A DNA stretch of 32,797 bases from RGIG8785 sp045655245 (GTDB lineage: Bacteria; Bacillota; Clostridia; RGIG8785). The notes beneath the pieces were generated by a model. The model had not been told where the DNA came from. It did no database searches and saw only the letters and a program-made list of their open reading frames with translations. Below, in pieces: positions 17,126 to 24,115 of the stretch. Each line of letters begins with the position of its first letter. Positions within the stretch are counted from its first letter, which is position 1. Location of the stretch: assembly GCA_045655245.1 (NCBI GenBank), contig JAZOOX010000049.1:1-32797 (forward strand), read 5' to 3'. Both the position numbers and the translations under genes were made by a program.

Positions 17126-17325
17126 ATTTATATGGTAGCAAAAAAACCACTTTTTGTCAATGCTCTTTGCGAAAAAGAAAATCACATCGGGACACTTTGC
17201 GGCAAGGGCAAAAGTGACCATAGCTTCTTCATCTGATAATCGTATATAGCGTCTTCCTGTTTGTATAAAGAGAACAAAAACGGATTAAACAGCAAACAAA
17301 ATAAGCGTCTTTGACAAAAAAGTCG

Positions 17326-17375
17326 AAAATCGCCAAAAAGTTTCATCAAATGTATCGGATTTTGGCGGTTTTTTT
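17326..17375 (+). terminator. Orphan intrinsic terminator
   Basis: AAAATCGCCAAAA (17326-17338) pairs with TTTTGGCGGTTTT (17360-17372) with one U-G wobble, and the T-run extends to 17375. No gene ends upstream of it: the preceding 250 bp (17077-17325) hold no coding sequence I can support. It may end a small RNA or insulate the next operon from read-through. Confidence 0.65.
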
Positions 17376-17386
17376 ATCTTTAGATA

Positions 17387-17415
17387 TTTACTTTACGGGG
17401 ATTTTATGGTATAAT
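17387..17415 (+). promoter_or_regulatory. Promoter of the hexitol/ketose-phosphate operon
   Basis: TTTACT (17387-17392) and TATAAT (17410-17415) are 17 bp apart, leaving a leader of about 84 bases. The leader contains a short inverted repeat, GTCTT (17434-17438) and AAGAC (17442-17446), close to the expected start site, which could be an operator or small hairpin. No cre box is evident. Confidence 0.65.
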
Positions 17416-17505
17416 GCCTACAGTTATGTTTAAGTCTTGTAAAGACGATAATTTGAATAGGCCTTGCGGGGATGTTCTCCCGGGCTTAAATTGGAGGAGT
17501 ATGGG

Positions 17506-19272
17506 ATGGATTTTCAAAAACAACGATCTGCAATGACCTTAAATCCCGCAAAAGGCGCGGCTCTTTACGGGTTTTCCTACCGCAAAGACGGACAGTTTGT
17601 CATCAGCGGTTATGAAAACGGCACGCCCAAGTGCTTTGCTTTTGACGAAGCCCTTTTGGCTTTGGGAAAATCGGCAGACAAAGATACCTTTGCCCGCTTG
17701 TTAAAAGGCGCAAAGGCGGGTTGCCATCACGGCGCCGTCTGCCCGAAGAGAGCACGGATGCATTTTCTTTTGGATGCTCCTGTTGTATTGGAAATCCGCT
17801 CGGCTTTGGCACTTTGCCTGACCTGTAATACCAAGGGCGAAGCGCTGGCCGAGAAACTGGGCTTTGCTTGGGAGACCCCTGTTGTTGACAAAGTAGTTTG
17901 CGAGGCAGACGGCGCAATCTTGATCCCCGCTGCCGATCTTGCTTCTGCCGAAGCCAAGCTGGCTGAAACGGTAGCCGCCCTTTCCAAAGAATTCGGATTT
18001 ACCGATGCAACGTTGGCAGGGGATGACTTTGACGACGCCGCACTGGCGTTGCTGCCTGTCGTCCGTATGGCTTGCGGTCAGGACAAGCCTGCATCTGCCC
18101 TGTTCTTTACTGACGAAACCATCAAAGCAATGTCCGACGCTCAAGGGTTTGAAACCCTGACCCGTCCCGCGGGACACGCTTTTGCTTATCATATCGGCGA
18201 CGACAAACTCTTTATCGACTCTGCCGATGCCCAGACGGTTATCAAAGCCATCGCTGACTTCCGTGAAAAAACGGGTCATGCTCCCGCACTGGTCGGTATC
18301 GGTGGACTGGGCTTAATTGCCTGCGACAGCTGTATGCCTTGTGCCGTAGCGGTGAAAGAAGCGGTTTTGACCGCCATCTTCCTGCATGGGAAAATTGAAG
18401 TCCGCACCCCCCAAGCGGCGAAAAAAGCGGGTTGCCGTAACGCTCAGGGCCGTCTGGCTGAAAAGATTGCTTTGGTAACGGGTAGCGCTCAAGGTTTTGG
18501 CAAGGGCATTGCCTTGGCAATGGCTGAGGAAGGCGCCCACGTGATCATTGCCGACTTAAACGAAGAAGGTGCCGTTGCCTGCGCCAATGAATTAAACGAA
18601 AAGTACGGTCCTTATACAGCGGTGGCTGTCGGCGCCAATGTAGGGGACGAAGATTCGGTCAAAGCAATGACCGACGCCGCAGTTCGCGCTTTCGGCGGGT
18701 TGGATGTATTGGTCAATAATGCGGGTATCGTCCGTGCAGGCGGCCTGGAAGAAATGACCAAGAGTTCCTTCGAGTTGGTGACTTCCATCAACTACACCGC
18801 TTACTTCCTCTGTACCCGAGAAGCTTCCCGCGTGATGAAACTTCAGCATTTGGCGGCACCCGAGTATATGATGGACATTATCGAAATCAACTCCAAGTCC
18901 GGACTTTCGGGCAGTAATAAGAACTTTGCCTACGCGGGCAGTAAGTTCGGTGGGTTGGGTCTTACGCAGTCCTTTGCCATGGAATTGGCGCCCTATGCCA
19001 TTAAGGTCAACGCCATCTGCCCCGGAAACCTGCTGGACGGTCCCCTGTGGTCTGACCCCGTTCGCGGCTTGTTTGTTCAGTACTTAAATGCAGGGAAAGT
19101 CCCCGGCGCCAAAACCACCGAGGATGTCAAAAAGTTCTACGAAGCCAAGGTGCCCCTGGGCCGCGGTTGCCGCGAACCTGACGTGGCACGGGCAATCCTT
19201 TATATTATTGAGCAGACCTACGAAACCGGTCAGGCGGTCCCCGTCACCGGCGGACAGGAAATGCTGAACTAA
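17506..19272 (+). CDS. Aldolase-like remnant fused to SrlD-type sorbitol-6-phosphate 2-dehydrogenase
   Basis: 588 residues from the ATG at 17506, eight bases after GGAGG; an in-frame TTG at 17464 has no ribosome site. Residues about 315-588 are a short-chain dehydrogenase: NAD loop TGSAQGFG (325-332), NNAG near 404, a catalytic Ser near 463 in INSKSG, Tyr476 and Lys480. INSKSG, KFGGLGLTQS, VPLGRGC and the end VTGGQ follow E. coli SrlD closely, so it probably interconverts sorbitol 6-phosphate and fructose 6-phosphate. Residues 1-300 resemble the front half of the bifunctional class II aldolase/dehydrogenase family (a GLGLIA segment near 280), but I cannot find the HxH zinc motif, so an aldolase activity is doubtful. 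First gene of a four-gene operon. Confidence 0.82.
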   Translation: MDFQKQRSAMTLNPAKGAALYGFSYRKDGQFVISGYENGTPKCFAFDEALLALGKSADKDTFARLLKGAKAGCHHGAVCPKRARMHFLLDAPVVLEIRSALALCLTCNTKGEALAEKLGFAWETPVVDKVVCEADGAILIPAADLASAEAKLAETVAALSKEFGFTDATLAGDDFDDAALALLPVVRMACGQDKPASALFFTDETIKAMSDAQGFETLTRPAGHAFAYHIGDDKLFIDSADAQTVIKAIADFREKTGHAPALVGIGGLGLIACDSCMPCAVAVKEAVLTAIFLHGKIEVRTPQAAKKAGCRNAQGRLAEKIALVTGSAQGFGKGIALAMAEEGAHVIIADLNEEGAVACANELNEKYGPYTAVAVGANVGDEDSVKAMTDAAVRAFGGLDVLVNNAGIVRAGGLEEMTKSSFELVTSINYTAYFLCTREASRVMKLQHLAAPEYMMDIIEINSKSGLSGSNKNFAYAGSKFGGLGLTQSFAMELAPYAIKVNAICPGNLLDGPLWSDPVRGLFVQYLNAGKVPGAKTTEDVKKFYEAKVPLGRGCREPDVARAILYIIEQTYETGQAVPVTGGQEMLN

Positions 19273-19282
19273 GGAGGCTATC

Positions 19283-20557
19283 ATGGCAGATGCAACCATC
19301 CGCACGGCATTAAACGCCGCCACTGCGGAAGAACGCCTTTCCAATCTGGATACTTACTTAACCCGTTATCGCAACGGGGAGCTGACTTGGCCGAAGGACA
19401 GCGGCAATGTCAACAACCACATTCATACGATTTATTCTTTTTCGCCCTATTCGCCCACCTTGGCAGCAACCCTCGCCTGGGAAAACGGTCTTCGTACCGC
19501 AGGGATTATGGACCATGACAGCGTGGCAGGGGCAAAGGAGTTTATTGCCGCAGGGGAGCGTTTGGGTCTTGCTACCACCGTAGGGATGGAATGTCGGGTC
19601 TCGATGTACGACACCCCTTTCTCTGACCGTCGGTTAAACAACCCCGACCAAGACGCCATTGCCTACGTGGCAATGCACGGCATTCCGCACCAAAACATCG
19701 GTCGTGTGGAAGCGTTCATCCAACCCTACTTAGAACATCGGCACGAGCGCAACCGCCAAATGGTAAGCCTTTTGAACCGTGAACTGGTTCCTTTGGACAC
19801 CGAGCTGGACTACGAAACCGACGTCCTGCCTCTGTCCTGTGCAGAAGAGGGCGGCAGCGTAACCGAGCGGCATATCCTGTTTGCCGCCGCGCGGGTCATT
19901 GCTTGTTCGTCTAAAAACGTGGTTGGCATTTTAGAGGATACGCTGGGGCTGTCCCTGTCGGACAAGCAACGCGCCCAACTTTCCGACCCCGAAAACCCCC
20001 ATTTGGAATATGACCTGCTGGGCCTTTTAAAGAGCAGTCTTATCGACCGCATCTATATTCCCGCCTGTGACGAATGTCCCTCGCTGGAGGAGTGGGTGGC
20101 CTTTTGCCATGAAGTCGGCGCCATCCCCGCTTACGCTTATTTGGGCGATGTGGGTGATTCGGTAACGGGAGATAAAAAGACCCAGGCGTTTGAAGATGCT
20201 TATTTGGACGACCTGATTCCGTATCTGAAGGAAAAAGGCGTTTCGGCCATTACCTATATGCCCACCCGCAACACACCCGAGCAGTTGGCACGGATTCGCG
20301 GGTTGTGCAAACAATACGACCTGTTTGAAATCAGCGGCGAGGATATCAACTCCCCCCGCCAGTCCTTCCAAAACCCCTTGGTAGCCTCGGCGCCCTTTGC
20401 CCACTTGGTCGAAGCGACCTGGGCACTCATCGGGCACGAGTGGCATGCCACCGAAAACGGGGTCGGACTGTTTACTCAATCAACTCCCGCTTTGGCTGAA
20501 CGGATTACCTTCTTTGCCGATTGGGCAAGGGACAAATTCAAGGAGGAGACAAGATGA
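19283..20557 (+). CDS. PHP-domain metalloprotein of unknown substrate
   Basis: 424 residues. The N-terminal PHP signature is NNHIHTIYSFSPYSPT with the metal-binding HxH at His46/His48, followed by MDHDS (77-79: Asp, His, Asp), Glu103 in GMECR and two histidines at 132 and 136 (HGIPHQ). The C-terminal region has GEDINSP as the likely last ligand segment. PHP proteins are metal-dependent phosphoesterases and relatives, so phosphatase or hydrolase action on a sugar phosphate is the natural guess, but nothing fixes the substrate. AAGGAGG overlaps the preceding stop, and the last four bases overlap the dehydrogenase start. It is an uncommon partner for polyol genes. Confidence 0.8.
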   Translation: MADATIRTALNAATAEERLSNLDTYLTRYRNGELTWPKDSGNVNNHIHTIYSFSPYSPTLAATLAWENGLRTAGIMDHDSVAGAKEFIAAGERLGLATTVGMECRVSMYDTPFSDRRLNNPDQDAIAYVAMHGIPHQNIGRVEAFIQPYLEHRHERNRQMVSLLNRELVPLDTELDYETDVLPLSCAEEGGSVTERHILFAAARVIACSSKNVVGILEDTLGLSLSDKQRAQLSDPENPHLEYDLLGLLKSSLIDRIYIPACDECPSLEEWVAFCHEVGAIPAYAYLGDVGDSVTGDKKTQAFEDAYLDDLIPYLKEKGVSAITYMPTRNTPEQLARIRGLCKQYDLFEISGEDINSPRQSFQNPLVASAPFAHLVEATWALIGHEWHATENGVGLFTQSTPALAERITFFADWARDKFKEETR

Positions 20558-21819
20558 AAACAAAAGCAGTAAGAGTTTATGGCGTCAATGATTTTCGTCT
20601 GGAGGAGTTTGACCTGCCCGAAATGCAGGAAGACGAAATCTTAGCGAAGGTCGTTTCGGACAGTATCTGTATGTCCTCGTATAAAGTCGCCATCCAGGGT
20701 GCTGCTCACAAACGCATCCCCGACGATGTTGCCCAGAACCCGACCATTATCGGTCACGAATTCTGCGGCGAGATCCTTGCCGTTGGTGAAAAGTGGAAAG
20801 ACCGCTATCATCCGGGCGAGAAGTTTGCCATCCAGCCTGCTTTGGCAATGCCCGAAAACGTGTACGCCGCGCCCGGTTATTCCTTCCGTTATGTGGGCGG
20901 TGACGCAACCTATGTTATCATCCCCAAGGTGGTAATGGAACGGGACTGTCTGCTTCCCTATAAGGGAGAGGCGTTCTACATCGGCTCGCTGGCAGAGCCT
21001 GTCAGCTGCATCATCGGCGGCTACCATGTCAACTACCACACCCAGGCAGGTAGCTATGTTCACAATATGGGTATCGTCGAAGGCGGCAAAGTCGCCCTGC
21101 TTGCAGGGGTAGGCCCCATGGGTCTGGGTGCCATCGACTATGCCATCCATTGTGACCGTAAGCCCTCGTTGTTGGTCGTTACCGATATCGACGAAGCAAG
21201 ACTTGCCCGTGCTGCATCCATCTATACGGTAGAGGAAGCTGCAAAGAACGGCGTTAAACTGGTCTATGTCAACACCGGCAAGACCGAAGATCCCGTCTCG
21301 GTATTGCGGGATTTGACCGACGGCACCGGTTACGACGATGTTTTCGTTTACGCTCCTGTAAAATCGGTTGTAGAACAGGCGAGTGCCATTTTGGGCTTTG
21401 ACGGCTGCTTAAACTTCTTTGCAGGTCCATCCAAAACCGATTTTTCTGCCGAATTTAACTTCTACAACGTCCATTACAACTTTACCCACGTTGCAGGGAA
21501 CTCGGGCGGTAACACCGATGACCTTTTAGAGGCCCTTGATATGATGTCAAAAGGCTTGATCGATCCGTCGGCTATGGTTACCCACATCGGTGGTCTGGAC
21601 GCCGTAGTAGATACCACCTTAAACCTGCCCCAAATCCCCGGCGGCAAGAAACTGATCTACACGCATATTTCTATGCCCTTAACCGCCATTGCAGACTTTG
21701 CGGAACTGGGCAAGACCGATCCGATGTTTGCCGAGCTGGCTCGTCTGACCGAAGCAAACAACGGACTTTGGAATGTGGAGGCAGAACGTTATCTGCTGGC
21801 CCACGCTAAAGCTATTTAA
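20554..21819 (+). CDS. Zinc-binding medium-chain dehydrogenase, L-sorbose-1-phosphate reductase (SorE)-like
   Basis: 421 residues from the ATG at 20554, preceded by AAGGAGGAGAC; an upstream TTG is rejected. It is a medium-chain dehydrogenase: catalytic-zinc ligands Cys39 (DSICMSS), His68-Glu69 (GHEFCGE) and Glu148 (LAEPVSC), and a Rossmann loop LAGVGPMG near 183-190. The four-cysteine structural-zinc lobe is absent from residues 90-115. The length and the layout recall SorE, which reduces L-sorbose 1-phosphate to sorbitol 6-phosphate; next to an SrlD-like enzyme this is plausible, but another ketose or polyol phosphate is possible. Confidence 0.78.
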   Translation: MKTKAVRVYGVNDFRLEEFDLPEMQEDEILAKVVSDSICMSSYKVAIQGAAHKRIPDDVAQNPTIIGHEFCGEILAVGEKWKDRYHPGEKFAIQPALAMPENVYAAPGYSFRYVGGDATYVIIPKVVMERDCLLPYKGEAFYIGSLAEPVSCIIGGYHVNYHTQAGSYVHNMGIVEGGKVALLAGVGPMGLGAIDYAIHCDRKPSLLVVTDIDEARLARAASIYTVEEAAKNGVKLVYVNTGKTEDPVSVLRDLTDGTGYDDVFVYAPVKSVVEQASAILGFDGCLNFFAGPSKTDFSAEFNFYNVHYNFTHVAGNSGGNTDDLLEALDMMSKGLIDPSAMVTHIGGLDAVVDTTLNLPQIPGGKKLIYTHISMPLTAIADFAELGKTDPMFAELARLTEANNGLWNVEAERYLLAHAKAI

Positions 21820-21822
21820 TAT

Positions 21823-21837
21823 ATCCGTTTAACGGAT
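21823..21837 (+). repeat. 15-bp palindrome between the SorE-like and transaldolase genes
   Basis: ATCCGTT, a single T, then AACGGAT. It fills most of the 41-bp gap ahead of the transaldolase Shine-Dalgarno (AAAGGAGG). It could be an mRNA hairpin that sets relative expression, or an operator. Confidence 0.45.
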
Positions 21838-21860
21838 GTAATATAAAGGAGGAAAAGAAG

Positions 21861-22508
21861 ATGAAGATTTTTATCGACACCGCGAATGTGGCCGACATTA
21901 AGGACGCATTTGAACTGGGCATTGTAGAGGGCGTTACTACCAACCCGTCTATCATTGCCAAGGAAGGCAAGACCTTTGAAGAAGCCGTCAAAGAAATCGT
22001 CGGCATCGTTGGCGAAACCGTAATTTTCGCTGAAGTTATCGCTCTGGACGCTGATGGTATGGTGAAGGAAGCGCACGAGATCCGTAAGTTCCACTCCAAC
22101 ATCATCATCAAGATCCCGATGTGTAAAGAGGGCTTAAAGGCTGTTAGCCGTCTGGCTAAGGAAGGCATCAAGACCTGTGTTACCCTGTGCTTCTCCGCAG
22201 GTCAGGCGCTGCTGGCTTCCAATGCAGGCGCAAGCTTTGTTGCTCCCTTCTTAGGCCGTGTAGACGATATCGGCTGGAACGGTTTGGACCTGGTTCGCGA
22301 AATCGCTGATATGTTCGCAGTCCAGGGCAGCGAAACTCAGATCGTTGCTGCTTCCACCCGTCATCCCGTACACGTTATCGAACTGGCTAAGGCCGGCGCT
22401 GACGTTGCTACCGTTCCCTACAAGGTTATCATGCAGATGATCGACCATCCGCTGACCGAAAAGGGCTTGGCACAGTTTATGAAGGACTGGGAAAAGGTTC
22501 CGAAATAA
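21861..22508 (+). CDS. tal: Small transaldolase (TalC/FSA family), transaldolase-type active site
   Basis: 215 residues, a single TIM barrel. The Schiff-base lysine is Lys84 in IIIKIPM. Family motifs are FIDTANV, GVTTNPSI, TLCFSAGQALLA and AASTRHP. Two positions separate true transaldolases from fructose-6-phosphate aldolases: this protein has Glu58 (FAEV) and Phe130 (APFLGR), like transaldolases, where FSA has Gln and Tyr. It should therefore move a dihydroxyacetone unit between sugar phosphates rather than cleave fructose 6-phosphate. It is the last gene of the operon. It could also serve the general pentose phosphate pathway. Confidence 0.9.
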   Translation: MKIFIDTANVADIKDAFELGIVEGVTTNPSIIAKEGKTFEEAVKEIVGIVGETVIFAEVIALDADGMVKEAHEIRKFHSNIIIKIPMCKEGLKAVSRLAKEGIKTCVTLCFSAGQALLASNAGASFVAPFLGRVDDIGWNGLDLVREIADMFAVQGSETQIVAASTRHPVHVIELAKAGADVATVPYKVIMQMIDHPLTEKGLAQFMKDWEKVPK

Positions 22509-22535
22509 TCGCTTGAAAAAAGCGCAGAACACTCA

Positions 22536-22567
22536 AACAGCCCCGTGGAATCACGGGGCTGTTTTTT
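22536..22567 (+). terminator. Intrinsic terminator of the four-gene sugar operon
   Basis: AACAGCCCCGTG (22536-22547) pairs perfectly with CACGGGGCTGTT (22552-22563) across GAAT, followed by T's to 22567. A smaller hairpin (CGCTT with AAGCG, about 22510-22524) lies just after the stop codon. Confidence 0.93.
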
Positions 22568-22570
22568 GTT

Positions 22571-22628
22571 ATCGGGTGGTTGCACCTCTCGGAGTATCTT
22601 CATACACCTTCTGGTACAACCACCCGAT
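22571..22628. repeat. Long inverted repeat, 12-bp perfect arms
   Basis: ATCGGGTGGTTG (22571-22582) and CAACCACCCGAT (22617-22628) are perfect complements separated by 34 bases, and a small nested stem GTAT/ATAC (22594-22605) sits in the loop. It lies between the sugar-operon terminator and the panT promoter, so it is not in the expected panT leader. No T-run follows closely. It may be a small RNA, a repetitive element or a protein-binding site. Confidence 0.5.
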
Positions 22629-22676
22629 TCTGCATCTTTTTTGAAGCGATTATGGGTTTGCCCTTTTATATTTTTC

Positions 22677-22705
22677 TTGCAAATTTGGCAGATAGGGGTT
22701 ATAAT
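22677..22705 (+). promoter_or_regulatory. Sigma-A promoter of the ECF S component-coaX operon
   Basis: TTGCAA (22677-22682) and TATAAT (22700-22705) are 17 bp apart. The expected start is near 22712, leaving a leader of about 46 bases. Confidence 0.7.
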
Positions 22706-22717
22706 AAAGGCGAATAA

Positions 22718-22744
22718 GCACTGTATCCCATCGGGAACAGTAGC
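22718..22744 (+). promoter_or_regulatory. Leader hairpin with two bulged adenosines before the PanT-like gene
   Basis: The stem is GC (22718-22719), ACTGT (22720-22724), bulged A22725, TCCC (22726-22729), loop ATC, GGGA (22733-22736), ACAGT (22737-22741), bulged A22742, GC (22743-22744). The Shine-Dalgarno AAGGAGG begins on the next base. A hairpin with two bulged adenosines is how the Pan RNA motif of pantothenate genes is described, which suits the panT/coaX context. The match is by layout only. Confidence 0.4.
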
Positions 22745-22757
22745 AAGGAGGAAAAAT

Positions 22758-23312
22758 ATGAATACAAAAAAACTGGTTGCATTGGCGTTGTTGTCTGCCA
22801 TCGTTGCGGTGGTACAGGTGCTGGGCGGAGCCGTGCGGGTAGGCCCCGTGTCCGTTTCGCTGGTATTGATTCCCATCGTGGTCGGTGCGGCAGTCTATGG
22901 TGCAAGTGCAGGACTTCTGTTGGGTAGTGTTTTTGGTGTTGTGGTACTGGCGACCGACTCTTTTGCGGCGACCCTTTGGGCCATCAACCCCTTGTACACC
23001 GCACTCATCTGCATCGGCAAAGGCGCCGTCGCAGGCTGGGTTGCAGGTCTGGTCTATACCGCCCTCAAGAAAAAGGATGCCACGGGCGCCGCATTGGCTG
23101 CGGCATTGGTCTGCCCCGTTATCAATACCGGCCTCTTTTGCTTGGGAATGTCCACCTTTTTCTACGATACCCTGCTCCAGTTGGCAGGGGGGACCAACAC
23201 CCTTTACTTCTTGTTTGTGGTGATGGTTGGCCTGAACTTCCTGGTAGAAGTGGGCGTCAATCTAATTGTCAGCCCCATTATCCCCCAGATTGCCAAGGCG
23301 GTCAGAAAGTAG
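22758..23312 (+). CDS. ECF transporter S component, probable pantothenate-specific PanT
   Basis: 184 residues from the ATG at 22758 after AAGGAGG; a longer in-frame extension to 22545 runs back through the promoter and terminator and is rejected. The protein is very hydrophobic with about six membrane segments. It begins with a short basic end (MNTKK) and contains repeated small-residue helices and a long GAAVYGASAGLLLGS-type segment, typical of ECF substrate-binding S subunits. The family gives no substrate by sequence alone. The gene is directly followed by coaX, the pantothenate kinase, so pantothenate uptake is the best inference. The shared EcfA/EcfT energising module is not in the window. 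Confidence 0.78.
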   Translation: MNTKKLVALALLSAIVAVVQVLGGAVRVGPVSVSLVLIPIVVGAAVYGASAGLLLGSVFGVVVLATDSFAATLWAINPLYTALICIGKGAVAGWVAGLVYTALKKKDATGAALAAALVCPVINTGLFCLGMSTFFYDTLLQLAGGTNTLYFLFVVMVGLNFLVEVGVNLIVSPIIPQIAKAVRK

Positions 23313-23319
23313 GTTTTGT

Positions 23320-24087
23320 ATGATTTTAGCCATCGACGTCGGCAACACCAACATTGTTTTGGGGTGCCTTGAAGAAAAGCAAGTACGTTTTACCGTGCGG
23401 TTGCAATCCGACCGTAACAAAACGGGGGACGAGTACGCGGTACTCTTTTACAGCATTTTAAAAATCCACGGAATTGACCCCAAGAGCATTGAAGGAAGCA
23501 TCATTTCTTCGGTAATGCCCCGCCTGATCGGCCCCTTAAAAACGGCGCTGAAAAAGGTTACCCACACCGATGCAATGGTGGTGGGTCCGGGCATTAAAAC
23601 GGGGATTCCCATTATCATCGACAACCCTGCCCAATTGGGTAGCGACCTGGTGGTGGGTGCGGTTGCGGCAATGAGCCGTTATCAGCCGCCGCTGGTGCTT
23701 TTTGATTTGGGAACGGCAACCACCATGTCGGTCATCGACCGTGACGGCCGATTCTTGGGCGGGTCGATCTTCCCCGGTGTGCGGATTTCTCAGGACGCGC
23801 TGTCCTCACGCACCTCCCAGTTGCCCTATATCAGTCTGGACGAAGCACCCAAAACCGTCATCGGCCGCAATACGGTGGATTCGATGCAAAGCGGTGCCAT
23901 CTTCGGTACAGCGGCAATGCTGGACGGGATGATTGACCGTGCCGCCGCAGAACTGAACGACACCCCCACTGTCATCGTAACGGGCGGACTTGCAAAGAGC
24001 ATTGCGCCCTATTGCAGTCGCAAGGTAGTCGTTGAAGAGGACTTACTGCTTCTCGGTCTGGCACTGATTTACGAAAAGAATAAATAA
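23320..24087 (+). CDS. coaX: Type III pantothenate kinase
   Basis: 255 residues from the ATG at 23320, seven bases after the previous stop; an upstream in-frame start at 23266 lies inside panT and is rejected. It has the acetate/sugar-kinase-like fold: phosphate loop DVGNTNIVLG (about 6-15), IDNPAQLGSD around the pantothenate site, second phosphate loop FDLGTATTMSVID, GGSIFPGV and adenosine motif VTGGLA. CoaX phosphorylates pantothenate, the first step of CoA synthesis, and is insensitive to CoA feedback. The ribosome site is weak (TAGG), consistent with coupling to panT. Confidence 0.93.
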   Translation: MILAIDVGNTNIVLGCLEEKQVRFTVRLQSDRNKTGDEYAVLFYSILKIHGIDPKSIEGSIISSVMPRLIGPLKTALKKVTHTDAMVVGPGIKTGIPIIIDNPAQLGSDLVVGAVAAMSRYQPPLVLFDLGTATTMSVIDRDGRFLGGSIFPGVRISQDALSSRTSQLPYISLDEAPKTVIGRNTVDSMQSGAIFGTAAMLDGMIDRAAAELNDTPTVIVTGGLAKSIAPYCSRKVVVEEDLLLLGLALIYEKNK

Positions 24088-24115
24088 AAAAGACTCCCTT
24101 TCGGGAGTCTTTTTT
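24087..24115. terminator. Bidirectional terminator between coaX and lplA
   Basis: GACTCCC (24092-24098) and GGGAGTC (24103-24109) pair across TTTC. A-rich sequence lies before and a T-run after, so it works for coaX on the plus strand and lplA on the minus strand. Confidence 0.9.

Noticed and set aside
17326..17375. Inverted repeat as a mobile-element end
   Set aside because: The T-run and A-run make it an ordinary terminator; no transposase or target duplication is near.
17464..17505. Upstream TTG start that would lengthen the aldolase-like/dehydrogenase fusion by 14 residues
   Set aside because: No Shine-Dalgarno precedes it, whereas GGAGG stands at correct distance before the ATG at 17506.
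22545..22757. Extended N-terminus of the ECF S component
   Set aside because: It would be translated through the preceding terminator, the 12-bp inverted repeat and the promoter; the ATG at 22758 has a strong ribosome site.
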